A stretch of DNA of 64,000 nucleotides from CAYRJD01 sp965247395 (GCA_965247395.1 OZ252012.1:496001-560000), one strand, 5' to 3'; positions 50,233 to 59,805 are shown, numbered from the stretch's first letter. Numbers and translations: made by a program. Notes: a model not told the origin generated them from the sequence alone.

Positions 50233-51380
50233 GCGGGCAACCCTTCCAGTCCTTTGGCAGCCACAGATCGCAATATCTCAATTGTGCCGCCACGAATCGT
50301 GTTACCAGGGAAGGTCAACACACACTGAGCCATCATCCGTTCAAACAATGAGTCAGCATCGGGGGAGTACTCCCAATCGAGCAAGGTGATGATCTTTTCG
50401 ACCACCTCTTGCTCGAAGCGAGTACCCATTTCTTTGACGAGCGCTGATTCGACAGATGGCGCCTCTCCGTCGTCAATCAATCTCGCTACCGATAAGGACA
50501 GATTGCGAATTCCCCACCAGCGAGCCGCAAGCTCGCCAAACAGATTTGTCACGGTGTCTTCAAGGTCTGTTCCGGCGCTCTCACGCAGGAGTTGTTCCAC
50601 TGTTGAGAAAGGCGATAGCCAGCGATCAGGCCCACCCCGCTCGTAAGCCATTTCGGTGGTGTTTTGATGCCAACCCATGCCTGGATCGCCCACGACGTTC
50701 TCGTCAGGCACATAAACGTCACGGAAAGTCACTTCGTTGAAATGATGCGTGCCGTCAAGAAACGGAATCGGGTTTATCTCTAGCCCGGATGAGGTGAGGT
50801 CGATAAGGAATTGCGATAGCCCTGCGTGTTTGTTGTCGTCTTCAATGGGTGCGGTCCGCAGGAGGCAGATGAACCAGTCGTTTTGATGAGCGTTTGAGGT
50901 CCAGATCTTTGTGCCGTTCACCAGCCAGCCGTTGTCGGCTCGCTGAGCACTAGTCGAAACAGAGGCAAGGTCGGAACCGCTGTCAGGCTCACTCATACCG
51001 ATCGAGAAACCCAGTTCACCTCGGCAAATCGGCGGTAAGAACCGCTCACGCTGCTCGTCGGTACCGAATTTGTAGATGATGTTACCCGTCTGTCGGTCGG
51101 CTACCCAGTGATGACCCACCGGTGCTCCCCAACGCAGCATTTCTTCTACGACAATGAAGCGCTCAACGGCAGTGCGATCTGAGCCGCCCCAACATGATGG
51201 CAGTGCCATGCCCACCCATCCGCGTTCGCCCACCTTGAGTGAAAACTCTCGGTCGTGATGCGCGGCCATTCCTAGACCTGGTTTGTGGCTGCCCGGCGGC
51301 AGCTCGGTCGCCAAAAAGTCGCGAACCTCTGCCTGTAAGGCAAGTTCGGACTCGGTTAGCTCAGTGGGTTTGAAGCGCAC
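50229..51380 (-). CDS. Acyl-CoA dehydrogenase, probable catalytic subunit
   Basis: 383 residues with a GTG start. Clear three-domain layout: GMALPSCWGGSDRTAVERF, then GFSIGMSEPDSGSDLASVS and GWLVNGTKIWTSNAHQND, then NTTEMAYERGGPDRW, where YER keeps a glutamate at the usual base position, and NTIRGGTIEILRSVAAKGLEGLP. It is coupled by a GTGA/ATGA-type overlap to the diverged partner at 49003, which lacks the base. Together they probably form a heterotetramer oxidising a bulky or branched acyl-CoA, as in sterol side-chain pathways; that substrate is only an analogy. Confidence 0.9.
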   Translation of the reverse strand: MRFKPTELTESELALQAEVRDFLATELPPGSHKPGLGMAAHHDREFSLKVGERGWVGMALPSCWGGSDRTAVERFIVVEEMLRWGAPVGHHWVADRQTGNIIYKFGTDEQRERFLPPICRGELGFSIGMSEPDSGSDLASVSTSAQRADNGWLVNGTKIWTSNAHQNDWFICLLRTAPIEDDNKHAGLSQFLIDLTSSGLEINPIPFLDGTHHFNEVTFRDVYVPDENVVGDPGMGWHQNTTEMAYERGGPDRWLSPFSTVEQLLRESAGTDLEDTVTNLFGELAARWWGIRNLSLSVARLIDDGEAPSVESALVKEMGTRFEQEVVEKIITLLDWEYSPDADSLFERMMAQCVLTFPGNTIRGGTIEILRSVAAKGLEGLPA

Positions 51381-51456
51381 AGCAGCGCAGTCTTGCCTAT
51401 CTAGGTAGTTAAGCGCACGCCTCGCGTCAAAGCGAGACGAGCCTTGCGAGGTTTAA

Positions 51457-51489
51457 TTTGTCCCCTGGCTACAGAGCCGAGGGGACAAA
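51457..51489 (-). terminator. Intrinsic terminator after the thiolase gene
   Basis: TTTGTCCCC (51457-51465) pairs perfectly with GGGGACAAA (51481-51489), extended by GGCT/AGCC around an ACAG loop with one bulge. It lies 3 bp past the thiolase stop and is the strongest hairpin noticed in the window. The A/T ends could serve either strand. Confidence 0.75.
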
Positions 51490-51492
51490 GCG

Positions 51493-52695
51493 TTAGCCCA
51501 GTTCGGTTCCGACCACGGCAACAAAGGAAACGCACGCACCGGGCTGTCCGCCCAGGTTGTGAGTAAGACCCAAAGTCTTGCCTTGTTCGGTTACCGATGA
51601 AATCTGACGTTCAGGCGGCGCTTCTTGACGAAGCTGTAGCCAGCACTCAAACAGCATCCGCAGACCGGACGCACCGATCGGGTGACCGAAGCTCTTTAGC
51701 CCGCCGTCTGGGTTAACAGGCAGGTCGCCGTCAAGGTCGAAGGTGCCAGCCATGGCTTCTTTCCAACCCAAGCCACGCTCGGCAAACCCGAGGTCTTCCA
51801 TCAGCACCAACTCGGTTGGTGTGAAGCAGTCATGCACTTCGGCCATCGCGATTTGCGCACGCGGATCTGTAATTCCAGCCTGCTTGTAGGCCTCGGTCGC
51901 CGAAGCCTGTACCTCGCGGAAGGTGGTGTAGTCGTAGGTGGAATCCAGCGCTCCGGTTGCGGGGCCAGCAGAGAAGCTCAGCGCCTTTACATAGAGCGGC
52001 TTGTCCGTGTATTTGTGAGCGTCCTCAGCCCGCACGATGATCGCAGCGGCCGAGCCGTCACTCACACCTGAGCAGTCAAAGATGCCCAGCGGGCCAGCTA
52101 TTAGCGGTGAGCCAGAAATGGTTTCCTTGGCTACTTCCTTGCGGAACTGTGCTCGTGGGTTGAGAGCGCCGTTTTTGTGGTTCTTCCAGGCGATGCGGGT
52201 GAGGACTTCTTTCATCGTGTCCTCGTCCAAGCCGTACTTATTGGCGTAGGCCGGTGCCAAGAGGCTGAAAGTGGCCGGAGCTGTGATGGTTGATTCGGTT
52301 CCATCTCGTGGAGGAGCCGATCCGGTCAGTCCGGAATAACCGCTGTCCTTGAGCTTTTCAACTCCGATTGCCATGACCGTGTCGTAGGCGCCGCTTGCTA
52401 CCGCGTAGCAAGCGTTACGAAAGGCCTCAGAGCCAGTGGCGCACATGTTTTCAATACGAGTAACTGGCTTGTAGTCAAGCTGCAGAGGCTTTGAAAGCGT
52501 CAAGCCTGAAACTCCGGAACCCATGGTCCCCAGCCAGAAGGCGTCAATATCGTCCTGTGCTACACCGGCTGACTCATATGTCGCGTGTGCGGCATCAATC
52601 AGCAGATCGTCAGAGCTACGATCCCAATGCTCACCGAACGTGGTGCAACCCATTCCAATAACCGCGACCTGGTCGCGAATTCCATGTGAAGCCAT
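51493..52695 (-). CDS. Thiolase family protein (SCP2-type acetyl-CoA acyltransferase)
   Basis: 400 residues from the ATG at 52695, set by AAGGAGG 7 bp upstream; the open frame to 52743 is discarded. Motifs: VAVIGMGCTTFGEHWDRSSDDL, VTRIENMCATGSEAFRNACYAV with the nucleophilic Cys near residue 86, IAMAEVHDCFTPTELVLM, and LKSFGHPIGASGLRMLFE with His. The lack of a long loop domain fits lipid-transfer-type thiolases involved in breakdown of complex acyl-CoA. A strong terminator follows, separating it from the acyl-CoA dehydrogenase pair. Confidence 0.9.
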   Translation of the reverse strand: MASHGIRDQVAVIGMGCTTFGEHWDRSSDDLLIDAAHATYESAGVAQDDIDAFWLGTMGSGVSGLTLSKPLQLDYKPVTRIENMCATGSEAFRNACYAVASGAYDTVMAIGVEKLKDSGYSGLTGSAPPRDGTESTITAPATFSLLAPAYANKYGLDEDTMKEVLTRIAWKNHKNGALNPRAQFRKEVAKETISGSPLIAGPLGIFDCSGVSDGSAAAIIVRAEDAHKYTDKPLYVKALSFSAGPATGALDSTYDYTTFREVQASATEAYKQAGITDPRAQIAMAEVHDCFTPTELVLMEDLGFAERGLGWKEAMAGTFDLDGDLPVNPDGGLKSFGHPIGASGLRMLFECWLQLRQEAPPERQISSVTEQGKTLGLTHNLGGQPGACVSFVAVVGTELG

Positions 52696-52702
52696 TTGCT
52701 TG

Positions 52703-52709
52703 CCTCCTT
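52703..52709 (-). promoter_or_regulatory. Ribosome-binding site AAGGAGG deciding the start at 52695
   Basis: The complement of CCTCCTT, 7 bp from the ATG at 52695, excludes the upstream in-frame start at 52743. Confidence 0.85.
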
Positions 52710-52772
52710 GGTTATCCCTGGCACGTTTGCCGTGCCCAAGCAACTGCGGGGCTAATCATAGTGGATTTGCCA

Positions 52773-55244
52773 TTAGCGCTGTGTTGTTTTTTCGCTAACG
52801 CTGCTCGCAAAGCGACTAGAGGCACTATTTTCGCCGGTTTTGTCGAGCAATTTGGCGTATTGACGCTGGCGTTCAAATACCGCCCATCTGTCATTGACTA
52901 CGGCAAAAAGAATGCCTCCTGCCGTCAAGACGAATACAACCCCAACCCCTGAAACGAAGTTTTCATCGGCGGTGCGGACCAAAGAAAAGATCCATCCGCC
53001 CGCTATTGCTGCCAGTCCAAGCCCAACCCCAGATGTAATGGCGTTCCAGCGGTACAACCACATGGGATCTGTGCCAAATACACCGGCCGCCGGTAGTACC
53101 AGCAATAAGCCCGCAAGGCCGGTTAGCAATGCCCAAGTTCCCAGACCAGTGCTGTCTTTGCTGAAGCCGTCCAAGACGATGTCACCGGTTCGTCGAGCTT
53201 TGGAAATTTTGGCCACCAACTCGTTAGCTAAGACACCGCCGAGGGCAAGATTGCCTTCGGCTTCGGCTTGTTCGGCTCGTGCAGTGATGTCGTCAATTTC
53301 TACTTGAAGTTCCGGCGTGATGACCGATTCTGTGCGCGTGTCGTACGACCAACCGGAATACCCCGCTAATACAAGGAACAGCACTGCCACGCCTGCTCCA
53401 GCGATTCTGGAGAAGGCAATGTCGGGGCGCAGTGGAATCTTCGACGTGAGAGGTGCCTTGCGTGTCCAGGCAATGCTGGCGCCAGTGGCAAGAATCAATC
53501 CGGCCAGCGCAACATAGGTCCCACCTCCGACGCTGAAGTTCACGGCCTCATTAGGTGGAGCGGCAAGAATATAAGCCAGTGTGAGCACGAGCCCAGCTAC
53601 ACAGAATGCTGTGGCTCCACCTGGACCGACCCAGCGTGAGAGCTTGCCAGGCTGAATCATCGTGTTGAGCGCTGAGCACAGAACAAGCACTATTGCCAGC
53701 AAGATAAAGATCCCAAACCAAGAGCCACCTGATGCAGCTATGCCGTTAAAGCTTTGTCCTGACAGGTTCAGGTCGCTAACGCGGCCGTAGCCAGATATGG
53801 CACCAGCGTTGTGCGCCCACGGGAGAAGCAACAGGCCAAACAGAGCCACTAACGCGCCTAGCACTGTCAACATCACGTGCCTACGTTCGAGGCCTGCCAT
53901 TTTGACGAAGCTTTCGGTTTGGATAAAGCCGTTTGGTGAATAGGCGAGTGCTCGTTGCGATTTTTCAGGCGAAGCGGCCCCAGCCAGGTCGCCGCCGGAA
54001 ATCTCTTCGCCGCTGTTTACTTCGCTGCTATCTGGCTCACCGGGGTCTTGCTGTTGGGCTAGGAACAGTTCTGGGGCTCGACGGGTTTGCCACGCAAGTG
54101 ATATTCGGCTCAACAGGTTTTTCCTCTCACCTGTCTCAGGCTGCGTCAGTCGATCGAGTATCACCGCAACAAGAAAAAACGCCAGGCCGCCTGAGCCCGC
54201 TAGAGCGATGTCTAGGTTGGAGATGGCTTGAAACAACAAACGGCCGAGTCCACCTGCGCCCATAATCGCCGCAATACCCAGCATGGAAATAGACAGCAAC
54301 ATTGTCTGGTTAAGACCGGCCATAAGCGCTGGGCGCGCCAGAGGTAGCTGAACGTCGGCTAGCACTCGCCATTCCGGAGCGCCGTAAGCCCGGGCTGCTT
54401 CAACAACGTCTTCGGGAACCTGACGTATGCCCAGATTGGTGAGCCGTATCAGTGGTGGTAGTGCGAACACCATCGTCACCATCGTCGCGGAGACAGGGCC
54501 GATGCCAAAAAAGAAAATGAACGGCAGCATGTAAACGAAGGTGTGCACCACTTGCATGGCGTCCAAAATCGGTTGCACCGCTCGCCAGGCGGCATCTACG
54601 CGTCCGCACAACACACCGATCGGCACGCCGATGATTACGCACAACAGCACCGCTACACCAATTAGGCCAATGGTTCGAGCGGTTTCGATCCAGTAAGCGT
54701 CGCCTAGCAATCCGCAGATCGTCAGCCCCAAAAACGACAGGGCACCAACACGGATATTACGGATGGCCCAGCCCAAGAAAAACACGCCTAAACACACAGA
54801 CAACCAGGACAGGTTGAGCAACCAGCCGGTAACGATTACGTTCAGTAACGAACTAAATGGCCACTCGATCACGCTGAGCGTGGCAGGCAGATTCAGATCC
54901 ACCCAGCGCGTTACCTGCTCGGTCCAGTCGCCGACGGGTATCTGCCATTCGCCTAGAAAGTCGTTTTGGCGTTGCTCCCAATCTTGGGTACCAAAGCGGT
55001 ACCACGTCACAAAAGCAAGAAAAGCTCCGCTGCCGACAAGCAGCGGTATGCGGCGCCTAAAGATGGCGTAGCAGATCAATAGTGCTGGCAGCACTAGCAA
55101 TCCGTATTGCACCACGTATTCGATGCCGATGGCAGTGCCTTCTATTGCCGTATCTCCAGCGTCGAGGTTGGTGATGTTGTCAACGAAGCGGTCAATGAAA
55201 TGACCGTCGCTAACTTTCGCTCCGTCGGAGACTTGGGCTTTCAC
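52773..55244 (-). CDS. Glycine betaine/proline-type ABC permease with large C-terminal membrane extension
   Basis: 823 residues with a GTG start. Residues about 1-375 form a ProW-type permease: WIETARTIGLIGVAVLLCVIIGVPIGVLCGR, VVHTFVYMLPFIFFFGIGPVSATMV, and the EAA loop VVEAARAYGAPEWRVLADVQLPLARPAL. After an acidic linker (about 385-430) comes a second region (about 445-800) with some eight hydrophobic segments and a helical loop rich in Glu/Ala (ITARAEQAEAEGNLALGG). That region matches no solute-binding domain I know. It overlaps the ATPase gene by 4 bp. The pair would import compatible solutes such as betaine, proline or DMSP. No binding-protein gene is near. Confidence 0.85.
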   Translation of the reverse strand: MKAQVSDGAKVSDGHFIDRFVDNITNLDAGDTAIEGTAIGIEYVVQYGLLVLPALLICYAIFRRRIPLLVGSGAFLAFVTWYRFGTQDWEQRQNDFLGEWQIPVGDWTEQVTRWVDLNLPATLSVIEWPFSSLLNVIVTGWLLNLSWLSVCLGVFFLGWAIRNIRVGALSFLGLTICGLLGDAYWIETARTIGLIGVAVLLCVIIGVPIGVLCGRVDAAWRAVQPILDAMQVVHTFVYMLPFIFFFGIGPVSATMVTMVFALPPLIRLTNLGIRQVPEDVVEAARAYGAPEWRVLADVQLPLARPALMAGLNQTMLLSISMLGIAAIMGAGGLGRLLFQAISNLDIALAGSGGLAFFLVAVILDRLTQPETGERKNLLSRISLAWQTRRAPELFLAQQQDPGEPDSSEVNSGEEISGGDLAGAASPEKSQRALAYSPNGFIQTESFVKMAGLERRHVMLTVLGALVALFGLLLLPWAHNAGAISGYGRVSDLNLSGQSFNGIAASGGSWFGIFILLAIVLVLCSALNTMIQPGKLSRWVGPGGATAFCVAGLVLTLAYILAAPPNEAVNFSVGGGTYVALAGLILATGASIAWTRKAPLTSKIPLRPDIAFSRIAGAGVAVLFLVLAGYSGWSYDTRTESVITPELQVEIDDITARAEQAEAEGNLALGGVLANELVAKISKARRTGDIVLDGFSKDSTGLGTWALLTGLAGLLLVLPAAGVFGTDPMWLYRWNAITSGVGLGLAAIAGGWIFSLVRTADENFVSGVGVVFVLTAGGILFAVVNDRWAVFERQRQYAKLLDKTGENSASSRFASSVSEKTTQR

Positions 55245-56506
55245 AAGAAGTTTTCTCTCTCGAAGCCATCCACCAACTGCTCCACGCGACCAAGCTCTTC
55301 CATGATCAGCAGTGGATTCAGACTGCCGATGAGTTTGCCGTCATCATCTACAACAGCCATGGCAAGCCCACGCCCAGCTGCGGCGTAGAGCTCGTTCAAG
55401 GTGGCATCCGGGCCGGTTTTTTCAAAATCCGTACGTAGCGCTGATGAAATGTCACTGCTATTCATCTGCGCGGCACGTTGGCCGTCGGCCGGAGTGAGCA
55501 GACCGGTCGGCCGACCGTGGGCATCCACAACGAAGCGGCCGGCAGTTTCTTGTTCGACCTGCATCAGCACCTCAGGTAGTGAGCCTTTGAGTGATATCGG
55601 AGCAGGATCGGTCATCACCTCATGCACCTTGATGCAGCGTCCCTGGTCGACGTCTTTCACGAACTCCGCTACGTAACCGGTAGCGGGCTCGGTGAGGATT
55701 TCCTCTGGGGTGCCGATCTGAATGATCACGCCGTCTTTCATGATGCAAACACGATCACCAATACGCAGGGCCTCATTTAGGTCATGAGTAATAAACAAGA
55801 TCGTCTTCTGCACCTTGGACTGAATATCCATCAGCTCGTCTTGCATTTGACGTCGAATTAGTGGGTCCAGTGCGCTGAAGGCCTCGTCCATCAGCAAGAT
55901 GTCAGGGTCTGAGGCCAGCGCGCGAGCCAGCCCAACCCGCTGCTGCATGCCACCCGACAGCTCGCTTGGCTTGCTGAAGGCAAAAGGCCTTAATCCGACC
56001 AGCTCCAAGGCATCAAGTGCGTTGCGTGTGCGTTCGGGCCGTTTCATTCCTTGCACTCGCAGGCCGTAGCTGACGTTCTCAATGACGTTGTGATGTGGGA
56101 ACAGCGCAAAATGCTGAAAAATCATCCCCATCTTTTCGCGGCGAAAGGCTTGCAGTTGTTTGCCTTTGAGCTGCTGGCAATCAACTCCATCCACCAATAC
56201 TTCGCCATGAGTCACGTGGAACAGCTTGTTGACGGTGCGAATTGCAGTGGACTTACCGGAGCCTGACAGGCCCATAAGCACGAAAATCTCGCCGCGCCGA
56301 ACCGAGAAATTCACGTTGCTTAGGCCGACCACGTGCCCTGTTTGTGTGTGAATTTGCTCTTTGGTGTACCCGGCTTGAGCTAGCTCAAAGGCTCGGCCGT
56401 GGGGTTGTGGCCCAAAGATCTTGTAAACCTCTTTGAGCTCGAGTATGAGCTCTCTAGATGGAGGGTCCGGTGCAGGCATTGGGGCAGATGCAGATTCTGA
56501 ATGCAT
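55241..56506 (-). CDS. Glycine betaine/proline-type ABC ATPase with CBS pair
   Basis: 421 residues from the ATG at 56506; starts further upstream would overlap the monooxygenase gene. The ProV-specific N-terminal part is seen (KIFGPQPHGRAFELAQAGYTKEQIH), then Walker A LMGLSGSGKSTAIRTVNKL, Q-loop IFQHFALFPHHNVIENV, signature SELSGGMQQRVGLARALA, Walker B ILLMDEAFSALDPLIRRQM and switch FITHDLNEALRIGD. Two CBS motifs follow: VHEVMTDPAPISLKGSLPEVL and LAMAVVDDDGKLIGSLNPLLIM. In OpuA the CBS pair senses ionic strength, so osmotic control is likely. It energises the permease at 52773. Confidence 0.92.
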   Translation of the reverse strand: MHSESASAPMPAPDPPSRELILELKEVYKIFGPQPHGRAFELAQAGYTKEQIHTQTGHVVGLSNVNFSVRRGEIFVLMGLSGSGKSTAIRTVNKLFHVTHGEVLVDGVDCQQLKGKQLQAFRREKMGMIFQHFALFPHHNVIENVSYGLRVQGMKRPERTRNALDALELVGLRPFAFSKPSELSGGMQQRVGLARALASDPDILLMDEAFSALDPLIRRQMQDELMDIQSKVQKTILFITHDLNEALRIGDRVCIMKDGVIIQIGTPEEILTEPATGYVAEFVKDVDQGRCIKVHEVMTDPAPISLKGSLPEVLMQVEQETAGRFVVDAHGRPTGLLTPADGQRAAQMNSSDISSALRTDFEKTGPDATLNELYAAAGRGLAMAVVDDDGKLIGSLNPLLIMEELGRVEQLVDGFERENFL

Positions 56507-56552
56507 AAGAAAAGGGTCGCTTAGCAACCAGGTGCCAAGTTCGCCCCGGCCG

Positions 56553-58193
56553 TTAGGCCAGTTGAAAACCTTTGTAGCTCTCAGCGGCCACCTCAGCGCA
56601 GGTTTGGGCATAGGGGGGAAATCCCACCAGCGGCATGAACACGCGGGTCTTACCGGGAATGTTTGCGCCCAGATACCAAGAGTTGCAGGTGGGGTAGAGC
56701 GTCATATCGGCCACTGAGTTCACATGGTCCACCCAATCGGTTGCAGCCTGTGGTTCGGCTTCGATGGTTGTGCGGCCCTCGTCACGCATGTTCACCAAAC
56801 AGTCCGATATCCACTCAACGTGCTGCTCGATGGATGGAATCATGTTGGTTAATACTGAAGGGCTGCCAGGACCGGAGATCGTGAACATGTTGGGGAACCC
56901 GGGCACGCTCAGGCCAAGGTAGGTAATAGGTCCGGCTTCCCAGCTTTCGGTTAGAGCCGTGCCTCCTCGGCCGGTGATGTTCATTGACAGCAAGGTGCCG
57001 GTCATGGCATCAAAGCCGGTGGCTAGCACCAGCATGTCAACTGGGTAGTGCTTGTCTCCCACCTGGACACCGGTCTTGGTGATGCGATCAATCGGGTGGG
57101 TTGACACGTCAACCAGATGCACGTGATCCTTGTTGAAGGCTTCGAAATAGCCCGTGTCTAGGCAAGGCCGTTTGCAGGCAATGGTGTTGTCCGGTGTAAG
57201 AAGGTCTGCGATTGCTGGGTCTTTGACGATGCTTGCAATCTTGGTGCGCACAAACCCCGCAACTCGTTCATTGGACTCCTTGTCAAGGCTTATGTCGTAG
57301 TAAGCGCCATAAAAGGTGAAGCCGCCGGTCTCCCAGCGTTGCTCCATACAAGCCCAAAACTCATCTTCATCGGCTTCCTTTGCGGCACCCTCACCACGAG
57401 GTATCCGCGGCAAGATGAGGGGCATTTCACCCAGCGCCTGCTCGCGCTTTTGTGGGTATTGGCTTTTCCAGTTCTGCCGTTCTTCCTCTGTTAGCGGTTC
57501 ATTGCGAGCAGGGATCGAATAGTTCGGTGTGCGTTGAAAAACCCAGAGCTCTTCGCACTGGCTAGCGATGATCGGTAAGGCCTGGATGCCCGATGAGCCG
57601 GTGCCGATTTGGGCAACCGTTTTACCCTCAAAGTCGACCCTTTCATGTGGCCATTTGCCGGTGTGGTAGATCGGGCCTTCAAAATCATCAAGCCCTTTGA
57701 AATCAGGGGTGTTGGTGGAGGACAAGCAGCCGGTAGCCATTATTACGAAACGTCCGCGGTAATCACCGCCGCTAGTACCCACCTGCCAACAAGATTCGTT
57801 TTCATCCCAACTCACCGCTGTAACGCTGGTGTCGAAAACAATGTCTTCTCGCAGGCCATATCTGTCCGCGACGTGGTTTGCGTAACGCAAGATTTCTGGC
57901 TGGCCGGAGTAGAGCTCGGTCCATTCCCACTCTTGCTCTAGCTCAGCGTCAAAGGAGTAGGAGTATTGGAGGCTCTCAACATCACAGCGGGCACCGGGGT
58001 AGCGATTCCAGTACCAGGTACCACCTACGCCTGATGCGCGCTCTACCACCACAGCATCAAATTCAAGGCCGCGCAGCTTGTGAAGCATGTACATACCCGC
58101 AAACCCAGCACCTACTATGACTGCGTCGTAGCAGTGGGTGGAGTTTGGAGCATGCCGCTCTGCTTGAGCTACCGGTGTGTTGCCGGCTTGCAT
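56553..58193 (-). CDS. Baeyer-Villiger-type flavin monooxygenase
   Basis: 546 residues from the ATG at 58193; an earlier start at 58280 would invade the divergent amidase gene. FAD motif: DAVIVGAGFAGMYMLHKLR. NADP motif: VAQIGTGSSGIQALPIIA. The type I Baeyer-Villiger fingerprint FxGxxxHxxxW appears as FEGPIYHTGKW near residue 152. SGPGSPSVLTNMIPSIEQHVEWI near the C-terminus is typical of cyclohexanone monooxygenase-like enzymes. It inserts oxygen next to a ketone to give an ester or lactone, or oxidises sulfides and amines. It diverges from the amidase gene with 67 bp between starts and lies upstream of the betaine-type transporter genes. Confidence 0.92.
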   Translation of the reverse strand: MQAGNTPVAQAERHAPNSTHCYDAVIVGAGFAGMYMLHKLRGLEFDAVVVERASGVGGTWYWNRYPGARCDVESLQYSYSFDAELEQEWEWTELYSGQPEILRYANHVADRYGLREDIVFDTSVTAVSWDENESCWQVGTSGGDYRGRFVIMATGCLSSTNTPDFKGLDDFEGPIYHTGKWPHERVDFEGKTVAQIGTGSSGIQALPIIASQCEELWVFQRTPNYSIPARNEPLTEEERQNWKSQYPQKREQALGEMPLILPRIPRGEGAAKEADEDEFWACMEQRWETGGFTFYGAYYDISLDKESNERVAGFVRTKIASIVKDPAIADLLTPDNTIACKRPCLDTGYFEAFNKDHVHLVDVSTHPIDRITKTGVQVGDKHYPVDMLVLATGFDAMTGTLLSMNITGRGGTALTESWEAGPITYLGLSVPGFPNMFTISGPGSPSVLTNMIPSIEQHVEWISDCLVNMRDEGRTTIEAEPQAATDWVDHVNSVADMTLYPTCNSWYLGANIPGKTRVFMPLVGFPPYAQTCAEVAAESYKGFQLA

Positions 58194-58247
58194 TTGCACC
58201 AAGATAGCCGAGCACAAGCCGCTTGATGAACCACAACAGGCTTTGAG

Positions 58248-58252
58248 AAGGA
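58248..58252 (+). promoter_or_regulatory. Ribosome-binding site AAGGA deciding the start at 58261
   Basis: AAGGA with an 8-bp spacer precedes the ATG at 58261. The longer frame from 58177 has no such site and overlaps the divergent gene. Confidence 0.7.
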
Positions 58253-58260
58253 CAGACACA

Positions 58261-59805
58261 ATGAACCAGGTAGCTGACAAGCAGACAACCGAGCCGTGCG
58301 ATCTGAGCGCTATTGAAGCGCGACGCTTAATCGGAACTGGGGAGCTGTCTCCAGTGGAGTTACTGGAATCGTGCTTTCAGCGGGAGAAGGTGGTAGGGCC
58401 AAGCGTCAACGCACTTGTCGCACGCGACGACGAAGCTGCCTTGAAGGCCGCGCATGCGGCCGCAGACGCAGTAGCCAAAGCGAACGGGACCGACGACCTA
58501 GGCGCGCTACATGGCCTGCCGCTTGCGGTCAAAGACATGCAAGACGTGAAAGGCCTGGTAACCAGCTTTGGAGCGGTGCCGTTTGCAGACAATGTGGCAA
58601 AAAAAGACGACCCGATGGTTGTTCGCCTGCGCGGTGCCGGTGCGATCGTCATCGGCAAAACCAATACTCCTGAGCTCAGTATCGGCGCCAATACCTTGAA
58701 CAGGCTCCATGGCGCTACCACCAACCCCTTTGATATTAAGCGCACCTGTGGTGGATCCTCCGGCGGATCTGCGGTAGCCCTGGCTTGTGGGATGGCTCCA
58801 TTGGCAACAGGCTCTGACCATGGCGGCTCCCTGCGGATTCCGGCGTCATTTTGTGGCGTGGTGGGCCATCGAGCAACACCGGGAACGGTTCCTTTTGAAC
58901 GTCGCACCATTGTTCAAACCAATTACAGCGTGCAAGGACCGATGGGTCGCAACGTGGCGGATGCAGCACTGATGCTCTCGGTGATAATTCGGCGCGATCG
59001 AGAATCTCGTCGCGATCCAATGGCATTTCCGATTGATGATGCGCAGATTGCGCGGTTTGCCAACCTGGCGGAAGTTGATTTAGAAAAGCTGAAAATTGGC
59101 GTGAGTGTCGATCTCGGCGGGTTGGCTGTATCTCAGACGGTGCAAACAGCCTTTGCCGATCGAGTTGAGCGGCTAGCTAACAGTGGGGTAGAGATCGTTG
59201 AGCCTGATATTGACCTGACAGACGGGCCGGAGATTGATTGGCACATACGTGCCGATGTGTTTGCAACGCAATATCACCGCAACATTCACAAGTTCGATGA
59301 AGGCTTCAACGCCAATATCCGCGCGACCTACGAGACTGCGCTTAATTCGAGCGTGGTTGACATTGCGCGGGGGCGCAGACGCCAAGCCGAGTTGTATGCG
59401 GACATGAACTCCATCTTCAACGAATGCGATGCGGTGCTGTGTCCTGGAGTAGCAGTGCCGCCTTTCGATTGGCACCACCTGTACGCGCCCGAGATTGACG
59501 GTGTGCCCACTACGAATTACATGAGCTGGTTAGCGATGACTTCTTCGCTATCGGTGATTGGCGCCCCGGTTACTGCGGTGCCGTGTGGGCTGGATTCAGA
59601 AGGCCTGCCGTTTGGCTTGCAGGTGGTGGGACCGAGCTACAGCGATGCGCGGCTGATGTCTATCGCCGCTGGGCTTGAGAGTTTGTTTGCTACTGATCCG
59701 GTAACGGCTAGACCAGTACCAGATCTGGATTATCTAGCTAACGCCACTTCAAACTGTCGCACCGAGGGCAAACTCGTGGCAGAATCAACCGGCCGAGTTG
59801 GCTAA
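58261..59805 (+). CDS. Amidase (amidase signature family)
   Basis: 514 residues. The Ser-cisSer-Lys triad is visible: Lys in GLPLAVKDMQDVKG near residue 92, the cis-Ser in RTCGGSSGGSAVALACGMAPLA near 168, and the nucleophile in GSDHGGSLRIPASFCGVVG near 190. ELSPVELLESCFQR and NALVARDDEAALKAA open the domain. The C-terminal SVIGAPVTAVPCG and GLPFGLQVVGPSYSD are standard. It hydrolyses an amide to acid and ammonia; specificity is not predictable. It diverges from a Baeyer-Villiger monooxygenase and overlaps in frame-space with the upstream part of the rhodanese reading frame. Confidence 0.93.
   Translation: MNQVADKQTTEPCDLSAIEARRLIGTGELSPVELLESCFQREKVVGPSVNALVARDDEAALKAAHAAADAVAKANGTDDLGALHGLPLAVKDMQDVKGLVTSFGAVPFADNVAKKDDPMVVRLRGAGAIVIGKTNTPELSIGANTLNRLHGATTNPFDIKRTCGGSSGGSAVALACGMAPLATGSDHGGSLRIPASFCGVVGHRATPGTVPFERRTIVQTNYSVQGPMGRNVADAALMLSVIIRRDRESRRDPMAFPIDDAQIARFANLAEVDLEKLKIGVSVDLGGLAVSQTVQTAFADRVERLANSGVEIVEPDIDLTDGPEIDWHIRADVFATQYHRNIHKFDEGFNANIRATYETALNSSVVDIARGRRRQAELYADMNSIFNECDAVLCPGVAVPPFDWHHLYAPEIDGVPTTNYMSWLAMTSSLSVIGAPVTAVPCGLDSEGLPFGLQVVGPSYSDARLMSIAAGLESLFATDPVTARPVPDLDYLANATSNCRTEGKLVAESTGRVG

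Noticed and set aside
51420..51451. Second hairpin CCTCGC...GCGAGG near the thiolase terminator
   Set aside because: The stem is short with a long loop, and the stronger hairpin at 51457-51489 explains termination.
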